The notes beneath the pieces are model-generated. The model made no database searches and was not told the DNA's origin. It saw only the letters and a program-made list of their open reading frames with translations. The position numbers were made by a program, and so were the translations under genes. From an uncultured Oscillospiraceae bacterium (GTDB lineage Bacteria > Bacillota > Clostridia > Oscillospirales > Oscillospiraceae), in NCBI GenBank assembly GCA_910585815.1, contig CAJUFJ010000022.1, positions 1 to 51,663 on the forward strand: 51,663 nucleotides of DNA, in the 5' to 3' direction. This document shows, in pieces, positions 42,354 through 49,998 of this stretch; position 1 is the first letter of the stretch, and every line of letters begins with the position of its first letter.

Positions 42354-44959
42354 GCTGTTTCCTGGATGCTGACCAGTGTGTACCCAGCATCCTCCACCGC
42401 CGCTTTCAGCGTATCATCGGACACGCTGCTGTCCAGGCACACCTTGGCGGTCTTGCTTTCCAGCTCAACAACAGCCTCCTGCACACCCTCCAGCCCGGTC
42501 AGAGCTTTATGGACGTGCTTGACGCAGTTTCCGCATACCATACCTTCAATTAACAGTACCTTTTCCATATTTTGAAACACTCCTTTTTGATTATTTTTTC
42601 CTATATCCACTTCGGCTTGGTGGTTTTCAGGGTAAACCTCATGCTTTGCCTGGAACCACCGCAGCCGGAGTGCATTGGACACAACAAATACAGAACTGAA
42701 ACTCATGGCGAACGCCCCCAGCATGGGATTGAGCTTCCAGCCGAAGGAGAGGAAGAACACGCCTGCGGCGATGGGGATGCCGATGATGTTGTAGATAAAG
42801 GCCCAAAACAGGTTTTGCTTGATGTTGCGGATGACGGCCTTGCTCAACTGAATGGCCGTGGACACATCCAGCAGGTCGCTTTTCATCAGCACAATGTCGG
42901 CGGATTCTATCGCCACATCTGTCCCCGCTCCGATGGCGATACCCACATCGGCCCTGGCCAGCGCGGGAGCATCATTGATACCGTCCCCCACCATTGCCAC
43001 CTTTTTGCCGTTCTCCTGCAAGTGGCGGATTTCCTTTTCCTTATCTTGGGGGAATACTTCGGCCACCACCCGGTCTGCGCCGACCTGACGTTGGATGGCC
43101 TGGGCGGTCTTGGCATTATCCCCGGTGAGCATGACCACCTCAATACCGAGGCCGGACAGCTCTCGGATGGCCTGGGCGCTGGTGGGCTTGACTACATCGG
43201 CCACAGCAATCACGCCTATGAACTTCCCGGCGCGGGCAAAGAACAGGGGCGTTTTACCCTCCCCGGCCAAGGCTTCCCCGGAGCGCAGCAGTTCTCCGCC
43301 CTCAATGTTGTGGGCGTCCATCATGCGGCGGTTGCCTGCCAGACACATTACACCGTCTACCCGGCCCATGATGCCCTGACCAAGAATCTGCTGGAAGTCC
43401 TCTACCGGGGACAGGGGCAGCTTTGCCTTTCCCGCTTCGGCGGTGATGGCGTCCGCCAGAGGATGCTCTGACAGCTTTTCCAGCGAGGCGGCGATTTTCA
43501 GCAGTCCCAGACGGTCTGCCCCGGTTCCGCACAAAATATCCGTTACTACCGGCTTGCCCTGGGTGATTGTGCCGGTTTTGTCCAGCACAACCGTATCAAT
43601 GTTGTGGGCGGTTTCCAGCGCCTCCGCCGATTTTATCAGGATGCCGTTAGTGGCCCCCTTGCCTGTTCCCACCATGATGGCGGTGGGCGTTGCCAGCCCC
43701 AGGGCGCAGGGGCAGGAGATCACCAGGACAGAGATGCCGATGGACAGAGCAAACTCAACGCCGTAGCCCAGCACCAGCCAGACCGCCGCCGACACAAGCG
43801 CAATACCAATAACAGTCGGAACAAATACCCCGGCAACTTTGTCGGCCAGCTTTGCGATGGGGGCCTTTGAACTGGTAGCCTCGTCAACCAGCCGGACGAT
43901 CTGCGCCAGGGTGGTGTCATCTCCCACCTTGGTGGCCTGCATTTTGAAATAGCCGGTCTTGTTGATGGTCGCGCCGATCACCGTATCACCAACGTGCTTT
44001 TCCACGGGGATGCTCTCGCCGGTCAGGGCGGATTCATCCACAGAAGAAAAGCCCTCCAGCACTACGCCGTCCACGGGAACGGATTCACCGGCCTTGACAA
44101 TCAGCGTTTCACCCTGCTGCACCTGCTCCACGGGAATCTGCTGTTCCATGCCGTTCCGCTCAACGGTGGCCGTTTTGGGCGCAAGGTTCATCAGTTTGGT
44201 AATGGCGTCCGAGGTCTTACCCTTGGCGCGGGCCTCCAGTGTCTTTCCCAGCGTGATAAGGGTCAAGATCATCCCAGCGGATTCAAAGTACAAGTCCATC
44301 ATAAAGCTGTGTACCGTTTCCATATCACCATGCCCGAAGCCAATGCCAATCTTGAAAATGGCATAGACGCCGTAGACAATGGCCGCGCCGGAACCAATAG
44401 CAATAAGCGAATCCATATTGGGCGAACCGTGGAACAGGGTCTTAAAGCCCATGCGGTAGTATTTCGCATTGACGAACACCACGGGAATGAGCAGCAGGAA
44501 TTGGGTAAACGCAAAAGTAATGGCGTTCTCCATACCCAGCAGGCCGCTGGGGAGCGGCCACCCCATCATGTGGCCCATTGAGATATAAAACAGAGGAATA
44601 GTGAACAGGGCGGACAGCAGCAGTCGGCCCTTCATCTGTTTGTACTCCGCCTGGGCGGTGCTGACAGCCGGTTTACCAGCAGAGGCAGAGGCAGAGGCGG
44701 CGGGTGCGGCGGTGGACTTGTTCTGTCCGGCCTTGGGAATCGCCCCATACCCAGCCTTTTCTACTGCCTGGACGATCTGCCCCGTGTCAAGCGCCGTTTC
44801 GTCATAGGAGGCCACCATGCTGTTTTTCAGCAGATTGACAGACACCTCCTGGATGCCGGGGAGCTTGGCAACACTCTTTTCCACCCTGGCCGAACAAGCG
44901 GAGCAAGTCATACCCGTAATGTCAAATTGCTCCTTACGCAAAATGATCCCTTCTTTCAT
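42350..44959 (-). CDS. copA: Copper-exporting P-type ATPase CopA with C-terminal CopZ domain
   Basis: 869 residues, longer than the usual 740-800. The N-terminal HMA domain has GMTCSAC (about 17-22). The membrane CPC motif is in SCPCAL (about 416), phosphorylation site DKTGT (about 460), then TGDN and GDGINDAP hinge motifs. After the last helices and a short linker the chain continues in frame into a complete second HMA protein, residues 798-869, with GMVCGNC. The internal ATG at 42568 of this domain has its own AAGGAG 11 bases upstream, so a separate CopZ-like chaperone could also be made. Exports Cu(I) across the membrane; operon with csoR. Confidence 0.92.
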   Translation of the reverse strand: MKEGIILRKEQFDITGMTCSACSARVEKSVAKLPGIQEVSVNLLKNSMVASYDETALDTGQIVQAVEKAGYGAIPKAGQNKSTAAPAASASASAGKPAVSTAQAEYKQMKGRLLLSALFTIPLFYISMGHMMGWPLPSGLLGMENAITFAFTQFLLLIPVVFVNAKYYRMGFKTLFHGSPNMDSLIAIGSGAAIVYGVYAIFKIGIGFGHGDMETVHSFMMDLYFESAGMILTLITLGKTLEARAKGKTSDAITKLMNLAPKTATVERNGMEQQIPVEQVQQGETLIVKAGESVPVDGVVLEGFSSVDESALTGESIPVEKHVGDTVIGATINKTGYFKMQATKVGDDTTLAQIVRLVDEATSSKAPIAKLADKVAGVFVPTVIGIALVSAAVWLVLGYGVEFALSIGISVLVISCPCALGLATPTAIMVGTGKGATNGILIKSAEALETAHNIDTVVLDKTGTITQGKPVVTDILCGTGADRLGLLKIAASLEKLSEHPLADAITAEAGKAKLPLSPVEDFQQILGQGIMGRVDGVMCLAGNRRMMDAHNIEGGELLRSGEALAGEGKTPLFFARAGKFIGVIAVADVVKPTSAQAIRELSGLGIEVVMLTGDNAKTAQAIQRQVGADRVVAEVFPQDKEKEIRHLQENGKKVAMVGDGINDAPALARADVGIAIGAGTDVAIESADIVLMKSDLLDVSTAIQLSKAVIRNIKQNLFWAFIYNIIGIPIAAGVFFLSFGWKLNPMLGAFAMSFSSVFVVSNALRLRWFQAKHEVYPENHQAEVDIGKNNQKGVFQNMEKVLLIEGMVCGNCVKHVHKALTGLEGVQEAVVELESKTAKVCLDSSVSDDTLKAAVEDAGYTLVSIQETA

Positions 44960-44975
44960 GTGAAGATTTGTGCGA

Positions 44976-44998
44976 GTACCCCTCCCCCGTAGGGGACT
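44976..44998 (-). promoter_or_regulatory. CsoR-type operator upstream of copA
   Basis: On the minus strand the site reads AGTCCCCTACGGGGGAGGGGTAC-like, a G-tract/C-tract pseudo-palindrome closely resembling the CsoR operators of Firmicutes (core CCCTACGGGGG). It lies 17-39 bp before the copA start codon, where bound repressor would block transcription. Confidence 0.6.
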
Positions 44999-45218
44999 AA
45001 ATACCGTTATGAAAAGGGGCGTCTGGCACCTTGGGGGAAAATGCCATAGCCCCGATCATAAAGTTTACGCACAAGGTCATTGACCGTTTTTTATTATAGC
45101 GACCAACAGGGCTTTTTGTCCGCTCTAATGAGTAGTCTTTCAACTCCATTTAGTTGTTTTCTAAAAAGCAAGGGGAGCTTGCTTCAGCAGCAAACTCCCC
45201 CTGTATGTCAGAACACTA

Positions 45219-45410
45219 TTATTTTTTCCGGCTTGAGATAAAACCAGAAATACCAGAAATCAAACCGACAACTAAAGATATTCCTGCTAAAGCAAGGACT
45301 ATGAAAGCAGAATCATCACCATTGAATCCAAGCGCCACTAAAGCGTATAAAAATATAAGCGTGAGTATCAGGCAAAAGATACCAAAAAGAATTTTTGTAT
45401 TGCTATCCAT
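45219..45410 (-). CDS. Small two-helix membrane protein
   Basis: 63 residues with two membrane helices (ILFGIFCLILTLIFLYALVAL and AFIVLALAGISLVVGLISGI) joined by a short acidic loop, ending in SSRKK. GGAAGGGATGTACT precedes the ATG. Function unknown. It follows the next small gene with a 30-bp gap, so the two are likely co-transcribed between the copper and cadmium modules. Confidence 0.6.
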   Translation of the reverse strand: MDSNTKILFGIFCLILTLIFLYALVALGFNGDDSAFIVLALAGISLVVGLISGISGFISSRKK

Positions 45411-45440
45411 AGTACATCCCTTCCAAAATCTCGAATCTTA

Positions 45441-45596
45441 TCAACTATCTTTCTTCTGTAATAAGGCATAAATAATACCGGCCCCAATGATGCTGATTGA
45501 CATTACCGGCCCCATACCAGGGTTAAAAAACGAAAACCAAATGCCAACAGCGGCGCTTATCAAACCGAATAGGACGGCTATAACTACATTTTTCAT
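45441..45596 (-). CDS. Small hydrophobic membrane protein
   Basis: 51 residues, start ATG 45596 with GGGGTG 8 bases upstream. It begins MKNVVIAVLFGLISAAVGIW, has a FFNPGMGPVMS turn and a second helix SISIIGAGIIYALL, and ends in QKKDS. No homologous family is recognised. Size and position suggest a partner of the 63-residue protein encoded just downstream. Confidence 0.55.
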   Translation of the reverse strand: MKNVVIAVLFGLISAAVGIWFSFFNPGMGPVMSISIIGAGIIYALLQKKDS

Positions 45597-45765
45597 ACTT
45601 TTTCACCCCAAAAGCGAAATTAAAGCCAGTGTCATTGTATAAAATATCTGCCATCTTTGTCTGCTCCATCATGGAGTTTTTTTAATCCAAAAAGAAACGA
45701 ATTTTGCACTGGAAATCCAATCAGGAGGTTTTGCGCTCCAAAGGGGAATATCGCGGCAAAATCCA

Positions 45766-45832
45766 TTGACTTGACAGGACGTGATGCCTATACTGCAAGG
45801 CGAAACGATTAAACAGTCATTTAACCGTTTCG
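45766..45832 (+). promoter_or_regulatory. Promoter and operator of the HMA protein/CadA operon
   Basis: TTGACT at 45766-45771 and TATACT at 45789-45794 have 17-bp spacing. Directly downstream, CGAAACGATTAAA (45801-45813) and TTTAACCGTTTCG (45820-45832) form a 13-bp inverted repeat with one mismatch. Its position over the transcription start and its AT-rich inner part fit an ArsR/SmtB-type operator for one of the two regulators encoded downstream. Confidence 0.65.
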
Positions 45833-45888
45833 GCCATGTCTAACCAACCACTAACCACATACTTTGACAAAGAAAGGAACTTACTGCT

Positions 45889-46107
45889 ATGAAAAAGACG
45901 ATTAAACTCATTGACCTGGACTGCGGCCACTGTGCCGACAAAATCCAGAACGCCGTCCAGAAGATCGATGGCGTTACCAGTGTAACCGTCAACTTCCTGG
46001 GCCAGAAGATGGTGCTGGAGGCCCCGGACGAGAAGTTTGACGCTGTGCTGGCCGAGGCCAAGGCGCTCATCAAGAAGATCGAGCCGGATGTGACGGTCAA
46101 GGCGTAA
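45889..46107 (+). CDS. Heavy-metal-associated (HMA) domain protein
   Basis: 72 residues, a free-standing ferredoxin-like HMA domain. The metal-binding site is DCGHCAD (GHC with C-x2-C), slightly different from the GMTCxxC of copper chaperones and closer to the N-terminal domains of Zn/Cd/Pb ATPases. It probably delivers metal to, or acts as a detached N-terminal domain of, the ATPase gene 63 bp downstream, which itself lacks an HMA domain. AAAGGAA precedes the ATG. Confidence 0.85.
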   Translation: MKKTIKLIDLDCGHCADKIQNAVQKIDGVTSVTVNFLGQKMVLEAPDEKFDAVLAEAKALIKKIEPDVTVKA

Positions 46108-46170
46108 CTGCGCGAAAACACCGGCTGCCGTTTGGTGGCCGGTGTTCTTGCAGGAAGGAGAATAATCAAC

Positions 46171-48039
46171 ATGACAAAAAAGCAAAAACATCTGTTGGCC
46201 CGCATTATTGTGGCGGCGGTGCTGTTCGCCGCCGGTGGACTGCTTCATCTGGAGGGCTGGGCGGAGCTGGGGGTCTACCTCGTCTGCTATGGGGTGATCG
46301 GCTGGGATATTGTCTGGAAAGCCATCACCAACATTCTGCATGGACAGGTTTTCGATGAAAATTTCCTTATGACGATTGCCACCGTTGGGGCGCTGATCCT
46401 GGGGGAACATTCCGAAGGCGTAGCCGTTATGCTGTTCTATCAGGTGGGCGAGTGGTTCCAGTCCTATGCGGTATCAAAGTCCCGCCGCTCCATCACCAGC
46501 CTGATGGACATTCGCCCGGATTATGCCAACATTGAGCAGGGCGGCAAGCTGGTACAGGTAGACCCGGAGGATGTGAAGATCGGTGACACCATCATCGTGA
46601 AGCCCGGTGAGCGCGTCCCGCTGGACGGCAAAATTATCAAGGGCAGCTCCACGCTGGACACTTCGGCCCTGACCGGCGAATCCATGCCCCGCGAGGTGGA
46701 GTCGGGCATGGAGGTTATCAGCGGGTGCATCAATCAAACGGGCATCCTGGCCATCCAGACCACCAAGGAATTTGGGGAATCCACCGTTGCCAAAATCCTT
46801 GACCTTGTGGAGAACGCCAGTGATAAAAAGGGCAAAATGGAAAACTTCATCACCCGCTTTGCCCGGTACTATACGCCGGTGGTGGTGTTCGCCGCCCTCG
46901 CCCTGGCTATCCTGCCGCCGCTGGTGACGGGGCAGGCGTTCAGTATTTGGATTTACCGGGCCTTGACCTTCCTGGTCATTTCCTGCCCCTGTGCGCTGGT
47001 GATCTCCATTCCTCTCAGTTTCTTCGGCGGCATTGGCGGCGCATCCAAAATCGGCGTACTTGTCAAGGGCAGCAACTACCTGGAGGCGCTGGCCTATACG
47101 GAAACAGTGGTGTTCGACAAGACCGGCACTCTGACAAAAGGCTCCTTTGCCGTGACTGAAATCCACGCCAACGGTATGGAAGACGGGGAACTTTTGGAAC
47201 TGGCGGCGTATGCGGAGGACTATTCTAATCATCCAATCTCGCTGTCCATCCAGAAAGCCTACGGGAAGAAGATCGACAACAGCCGCATTACCGATGTGCA
47301 GGAAATCGCAGGGCATGGTGTCCAGGCGGTGATTGACGGCTTGACTGTACTGGCTGGAAATGCCAAGCTGATGGAGCGAGAACATATCCCCTATGCGGCC
47401 CCTCATGCCATCGGCACCGTTGTCTATGTAGCCTTTGATGGAAGATACGCAGGATGTATTGTGATCGCGGATGAAATCAAGGCGGACGCACCTGCCGCGA
47501 TCAAGGCTCTGAAAAACGCTGGTATCCGCAGGACGGTCATGCTGACCGGCGATGCGGATGCGGTGGGGCAGGATGTGGCCCGCCGCCTGGGGCTGGATCG
47601 GGCCTACACCGAACTGCTCCCCGCCGACAAGGTAGACCGTGTGGAGGAACTGTTGGAACAGAAAAGCGAAAAGGGGATGCTGGCCTTTGTGGGTGACGGC
47701 ATCAATGACGCGCCTGTGTTGGCGCGGGCCGATGTGGGCATCGCTATGGGCGCTCTCGGCTCCGATGCGGCGATTGAGGCCGCTGATGTGGTGCTGATGA
47801 CGGATGAACCGTCCAAGATTGCCGCTGTCATGCAGATTGCCCGCAAGACCATCCGCATTTCCAATGAAAACATCGTCTTTGCCCTGGGGGTCAAATTCCT
47901 GGTGCTGCTCCTGGGTGCGATGGGCCGCGCCAATATGTGGGCGGCGGTGTTTGCGGATGTGGGCGTTTCGGTGATCGCCATTCTGAACGCTATCCGTGCC
48001 ATGCGGGTCAAGCGGTTTGAAACTCCGGCGCAGGAGTAA
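46171..48039 (+). CDS. cadA: Cadmium/zinc-type heavy-metal P-type ATPase
   Basis: 622 residues from ATG 46171 (AAGGAG upstream); a GTG at 46132 would lack a ribosome site. It has no N-terminal HMA domain. Motifs: TGES, SCPCAL in the transport helix (about 272), phosphorylation DKTGT (about 315), HPIS-type segment (NHPISLS), TGDAD, and GDGINDAPVLARADVG. The C-terminal helix pair with MWAAVFADVGVSVIAILNA is typical of the Zn/Cd/Pb group. It exports divalent metal ions across the cytoplasmic membrane. Confidence 0.9.
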   Translation: MTKKQKHLLARIIVAAVLFAAGGLLHLEGWAELGVYLVCYGVIGWDIVWKAITNILHGQVFDENFLMTIATVGALILGEHSEGVAVMLFYQVGEWFQSYAVSKSRRSITSLMDIRPDYANIEQGGKLVQVDPEDVKIGDTIIVKPGERVPLDGKIIKGSSTLDTSALTGESMPREVESGMEVISGCINQTGILAIQTTKEFGESTVAKILDLVENASDKKGKMENFITRFARYYTPVVVFAALALAILPPLVTGQAFSIWIYRALTFLVISCPCALVISIPLSFFGGIGGASKIGVLVKGSNYLEALAYTETVVFDKTGTLTKGSFAVTEIHANGMEDGELLELAAYAEDYSNHPISLSIQKAYGKKIDNSRITDVQEIAGHGVQAVIDGLTVLAGNAKLMEREHIPYAAPHAIGTVVYVAFDGRYAGCIVIADEIKADAPAAIKALKNAGIRRTVMLTGDADAVGQDVARRLGLDRAYTELLPADKVDRVEELLEQKSEKGMLAFVGDGINDAPVLARADVGIAMGALGSDAAIEAADVVLMTDEPSKIAAVMQIARKTIRISNENIVFALGVKFLVLLLGAMGRANMWAAVFADVGVSVIAILNAIRAMRVKRFETPAQE

Positions 48040-48048
48040 AGCATAACA

Positions 48049-48086
48049 GGAAATGCGCCGCACTTTCATAAGCGCGGCGCATTTCC
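48049..48086. terminator. Convergent terminator between cadA and an arsR gene
   Basis: GGAAATGCGCCGC / GCGGCGCATTTCC, a perfect 13-bp stem with a 12-base loop, between convergent genes; it ends 5 bp from the regulator stop. Confidence 0.85.
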
Positions 48087-48090
48087 TCTA

Positions 48091-48453
48091 TCAGTCGGTA
48101 GGACAGGTGATTTCAAACAGCGCGTCAATGGTTCGGTGCAGCAGCTTCGCCTGGGTGGTGTCCGCCAAAGTGTAGTAAACCTCTTTCCCATCCCGGCGGC
48201 TTTCGATGATCCCGCTCTTTTTCAGAATCCGCAGATGGTGGGACACGGCGGGGTCGCTCATTCCAACGGCGGCGGCAATGTTGCACACACATTCCTCGCT
48301 GTGACACAGCAGCCAGAGGATACGCAGGCGGGACGGGTCGCCAAGCTGCTGGAAAGTAGCGGCGGTGGCCTGGAAACCGTCAGGAGGCGGCATCCGTTCC
48401 AGAACGCGCTCAATGTTTTGCCCATGATTGTGGGGAAGATGGTAGTGGGACAC
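48091..48453 (-). CDS. ArsR/SmtB-family metal-responsive repressor
   Basis: 120 residues from GTG 48453 (GGAGG 7 bases upstream); the longer frame to 48537 has no ribosome site and overlaps the opposite promoter. His-rich N-terminus (SHYHLPHNHGQN) then the winged helix: LGDPSRLRILWLLCHSEECVCNIAAAVGMSDPAVSHHLRILK. The ECVC pair (alpha-3) is the classic metal site of CadC/ArsR proteins. It is convergent with cadA and a good candidate for controlling it. Confidence 0.88.
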   Translation of the reverse strand: MSHYHLPHNHGQNIERVLERMPPPDGFQATAATFQQLGDPSRLRILWLLCHSEECVCNIAAAVGMSDPAVSHHLRILKKSGIIESRRDGKEVYYTLADTTQAKLLHRTIDALFEITCPTD

Positions 48454-48529
48454 AGTATCGCCTCCATTTCTGCCCCTATCATATCTTGTCCTTTCGTATC
48501 TGTCAAATGGTCTAAGATTGGGGATAGCC

Positions 48530-48841
48530 ATGAACAAAGGAAACGCTATATTGAAGCCTGATGGAAAGGAGTTGGATACGCTCTCCGAATTTCATAAGGC
48601 GCTGGGAGATTATACTCGTATCAGGATTTTATGGCTCCTGATGGAGCGGGAGTGGTGCGTCAGTGAACTGGCAGAGAGGATGAAAATGACGGAGTCGGCA
48701 ATCTCCCATCAGCTTCGTATTCTGCGGAGCGCCCGGTTAGTAAACGGTCATAAGATGGGGAAGAATGTGTTTTACAGTTTGGCCGATGAACACATCAAAT
48801 GGATTTTAGAAAAAACCTACGATCATATCTCGGAGCAATAG
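48530..48841 (+). CDS. ArsR-family regulator
   Basis: 103 residues from ATG 48530. Winged helix FHKALGDYTRIRILWLLMEREWCVSELAERMKMTESAISHQLRILR. It keeps only one cysteine of the alpha-3 site (EWCVSEL), so it may sense a different signal than its neighbour. Transcribed divergently from the other arsR gene with a 76-bp shared region. An in-frame TTG at 48518 is less likely because GGGGAT at about 48520 fits the ATG. Confidence 0.85.
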   Translation: MNKGNAILKPDGKELDTLSEFHKALGDYTRIRILWLLMEREWCVSELAERMKMTESAISHQLRILRSARLVNGHKMGKNVFYSLADEHIKWILEKTYDHISEQ

Positions 48842-48854
48842 GCCCTGCTGAAAA

Positions 48855-48890
48855 GCGGGTGCATGAGAGGCTATACCTCAATGCACCCGC
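48855..48890. terminator. Convergent terminator hairpin
   Basis: GCGGGTGCAT / ATGCACCCGC with inner GAGG/CCTC pairing, between the arsR gene and the nitroreductase gene that point at each other. Confidence 0.8.
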
Positions 48891-48903
48891 CCGCAGGATT
48901 CAC

Positions 48904-49422
48904 TTACAGCTTTTCATAGGAAACCAGCTCATTCACCGGGATGCGCGTCTGACTGTGCCGCTCCGGGTCAGCACCTTCCTCCCCGGCATAGCCGATCACC
49001 AGGATGTTGACCGGCTCCAGGTTAGCGGGGAGGTTGAACTCCTGGCTCAGAACATCCGGCTTGAAGTAGCACACCCACACGCTGCCCAGGCCCAGCTCCG
49101 TAGCCTGGAGCATCATGTGGTCGGTCAGGATAGAGGCGTCAATGTCCCCGGTCTGCTTCTGATCGAAAGGCCGTACCCACGCCTTGTTGTGGTCGGCGCA
49201 GACGATGATGGCGAGAGGTGCGCCGTAGATGCCAGCGGCCTTGCTGATTTTCGCCAGCCCTTCCTCACTCTGGACAACGATCAGGCGAACCGGCTGAAGG
49301 TTGGCGGCGGTGGGGGCCACATGAGCGGCCTCCAGAATTTTCTCCAGCTTTTCCGGCTCCACCTTCTGATCGGTGTAGCTGCGGATGGAGCTGCGGGTCT
49401 TTGCAATCGTGATAAAATCCAT
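48904..49422 (-). CDS. Nitroreductase family protein
   Basis: 172 residues from ATG 49422 (AAAGGA upstream). FMN-binding nitroreductase fold: TRSSIRSYTDQKVEPEKLEKI at the start, AAHVAPTAANLQPVRLIVV, ASILTDHMMLQATELGLGSVWVCYF, and a C-terminal RIPVNELVSY segment. The family reduces nitroaromatics, flavins or quinones with NAD(P)H. The divergent HxlR-type gene is a probable regulator. A longer frame reaching 49971 overlaps that gene on the other strand and is not real. Confidence 0.9.
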   Translation of the reverse strand: MDFITIAKTRSSIRSYTDQKVEPEKLEKILEAAHVAPTAANLQPVRLIVVQSEEGLAKISKAAGIYGAPLAIIVCADHNKAWVRPFDQKQTGDIDASILTDHMMLQATELGLGSVWVCYFKPDVLSQEFNLPANLEPVNILVIGYAGEEGADPERHSQTRIPVNELVSYEKL

Positions 49423-49599
49423 GATAGGCAGTCCTTTCTCAAACAAACTGATTGTTGGCCATGTCAAGGCAACCATCTGATATGATTTTAACACAATCGG
49501 CCCTACCCGCAAGACTGCACTTTTTTGTAAGGCACTTCCCAAAAAGTAAGTCCTTTTCCCAATCAAGATACTATGATATACTTTCCGCGAGGTGAGACT
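49423..49599. promoter_or_regulatory. Divergent promoter region nitroreductase/HxlR
   Basis: AT-rich 177 bp. TTTTTTGTAAGGCACTT (about 49519) and CAAAAAGTAAGTCCTT (about 49540) look like imperfect direct repeats, and GATATACT at 49573 could be a -10 for the HxlR gene. Suited to autoregulation plus control of the nitroreductase. Confidence 0.4.
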
Positions 49600-49950
49600 A
49601 TGAAACAGCAGGAATTTACTTGTCCCGTTGCGGCAACGCTGTCGCTGATTGGCGGGAAATATAAGCCGCTGATCCTCTGGCATTTGATTGAGCGGCCTCT
49701 GCACTATATGGAGTTGCAACGGAAGATTCCGGGCGCAACACCTAAAATGCTGTCCCAGCACTTGCATGAGCTTGAGGACTGTGGCATGGTACATAGAGAA
49801 GTGATCCCGGAGAAGCCGCCCAAAACGGTGTATTCTCTGACCACATTTGGGGAGAGCGTTATTCCGGTTTTGGATGCCATGTGTCAATGGGGCGCGAACT
49901 ATTTGGACGGGCTGGATGTTCAGTCGCCGTGTTGTAGCGCAGGGGCGTAA
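49600..49950 (+). CDS. HxlR-family transcriptional regulator
   Basis: 116 residues from ATG 49600 with GAGGTGAG upstream. Begins MKQQEFTCPVAATLSLIGGK with the family cysteine near the N-terminus; WHLIERPLHYMELQRKIPGATPKMLSQHLHELEDCGMVHRE is the HxlR winged helix. A CCSAGA tail adds two more cysteines. Cysteine-containing HxlR proteins often sense electrophiles or oxidants, fitting the divergent nitroreductase; that is inference. Confidence 0.9.
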   Translation: MKQQEFTCPVAATLSLIGGKYKPLILWHLIERPLHYMELQRKIPGATPKMLSQHLHELEDCGMVHREVIPEKPPKTVYSLTTFGESVIPVLDAMCQWGANYLDGLDVQSPCCSAGA

Positions 49951-49955
49951 TAAAC

Positions 49956-49984
49956 GGGGCATGGCTGTCAATCAGCCGTGCCCC
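49956..49984. terminator. Convergent terminator hairpin
   Basis: GGGGCATGGCTG / CAGCCGTGCCCC with a 5-base loop and one G-T pair, between the HxlR gene and the convergent radical SAM gene. Confidence 0.75.
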
Positions 49985-49998
49985 ATGTTAGCCTTATA

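Noticed and set aside
49423..49971. N-terminal extension of the nitroreductase frame
   Set aside because: It runs antisense to the HxlR gene; the nitroreductase fold begins at ATG 49422.
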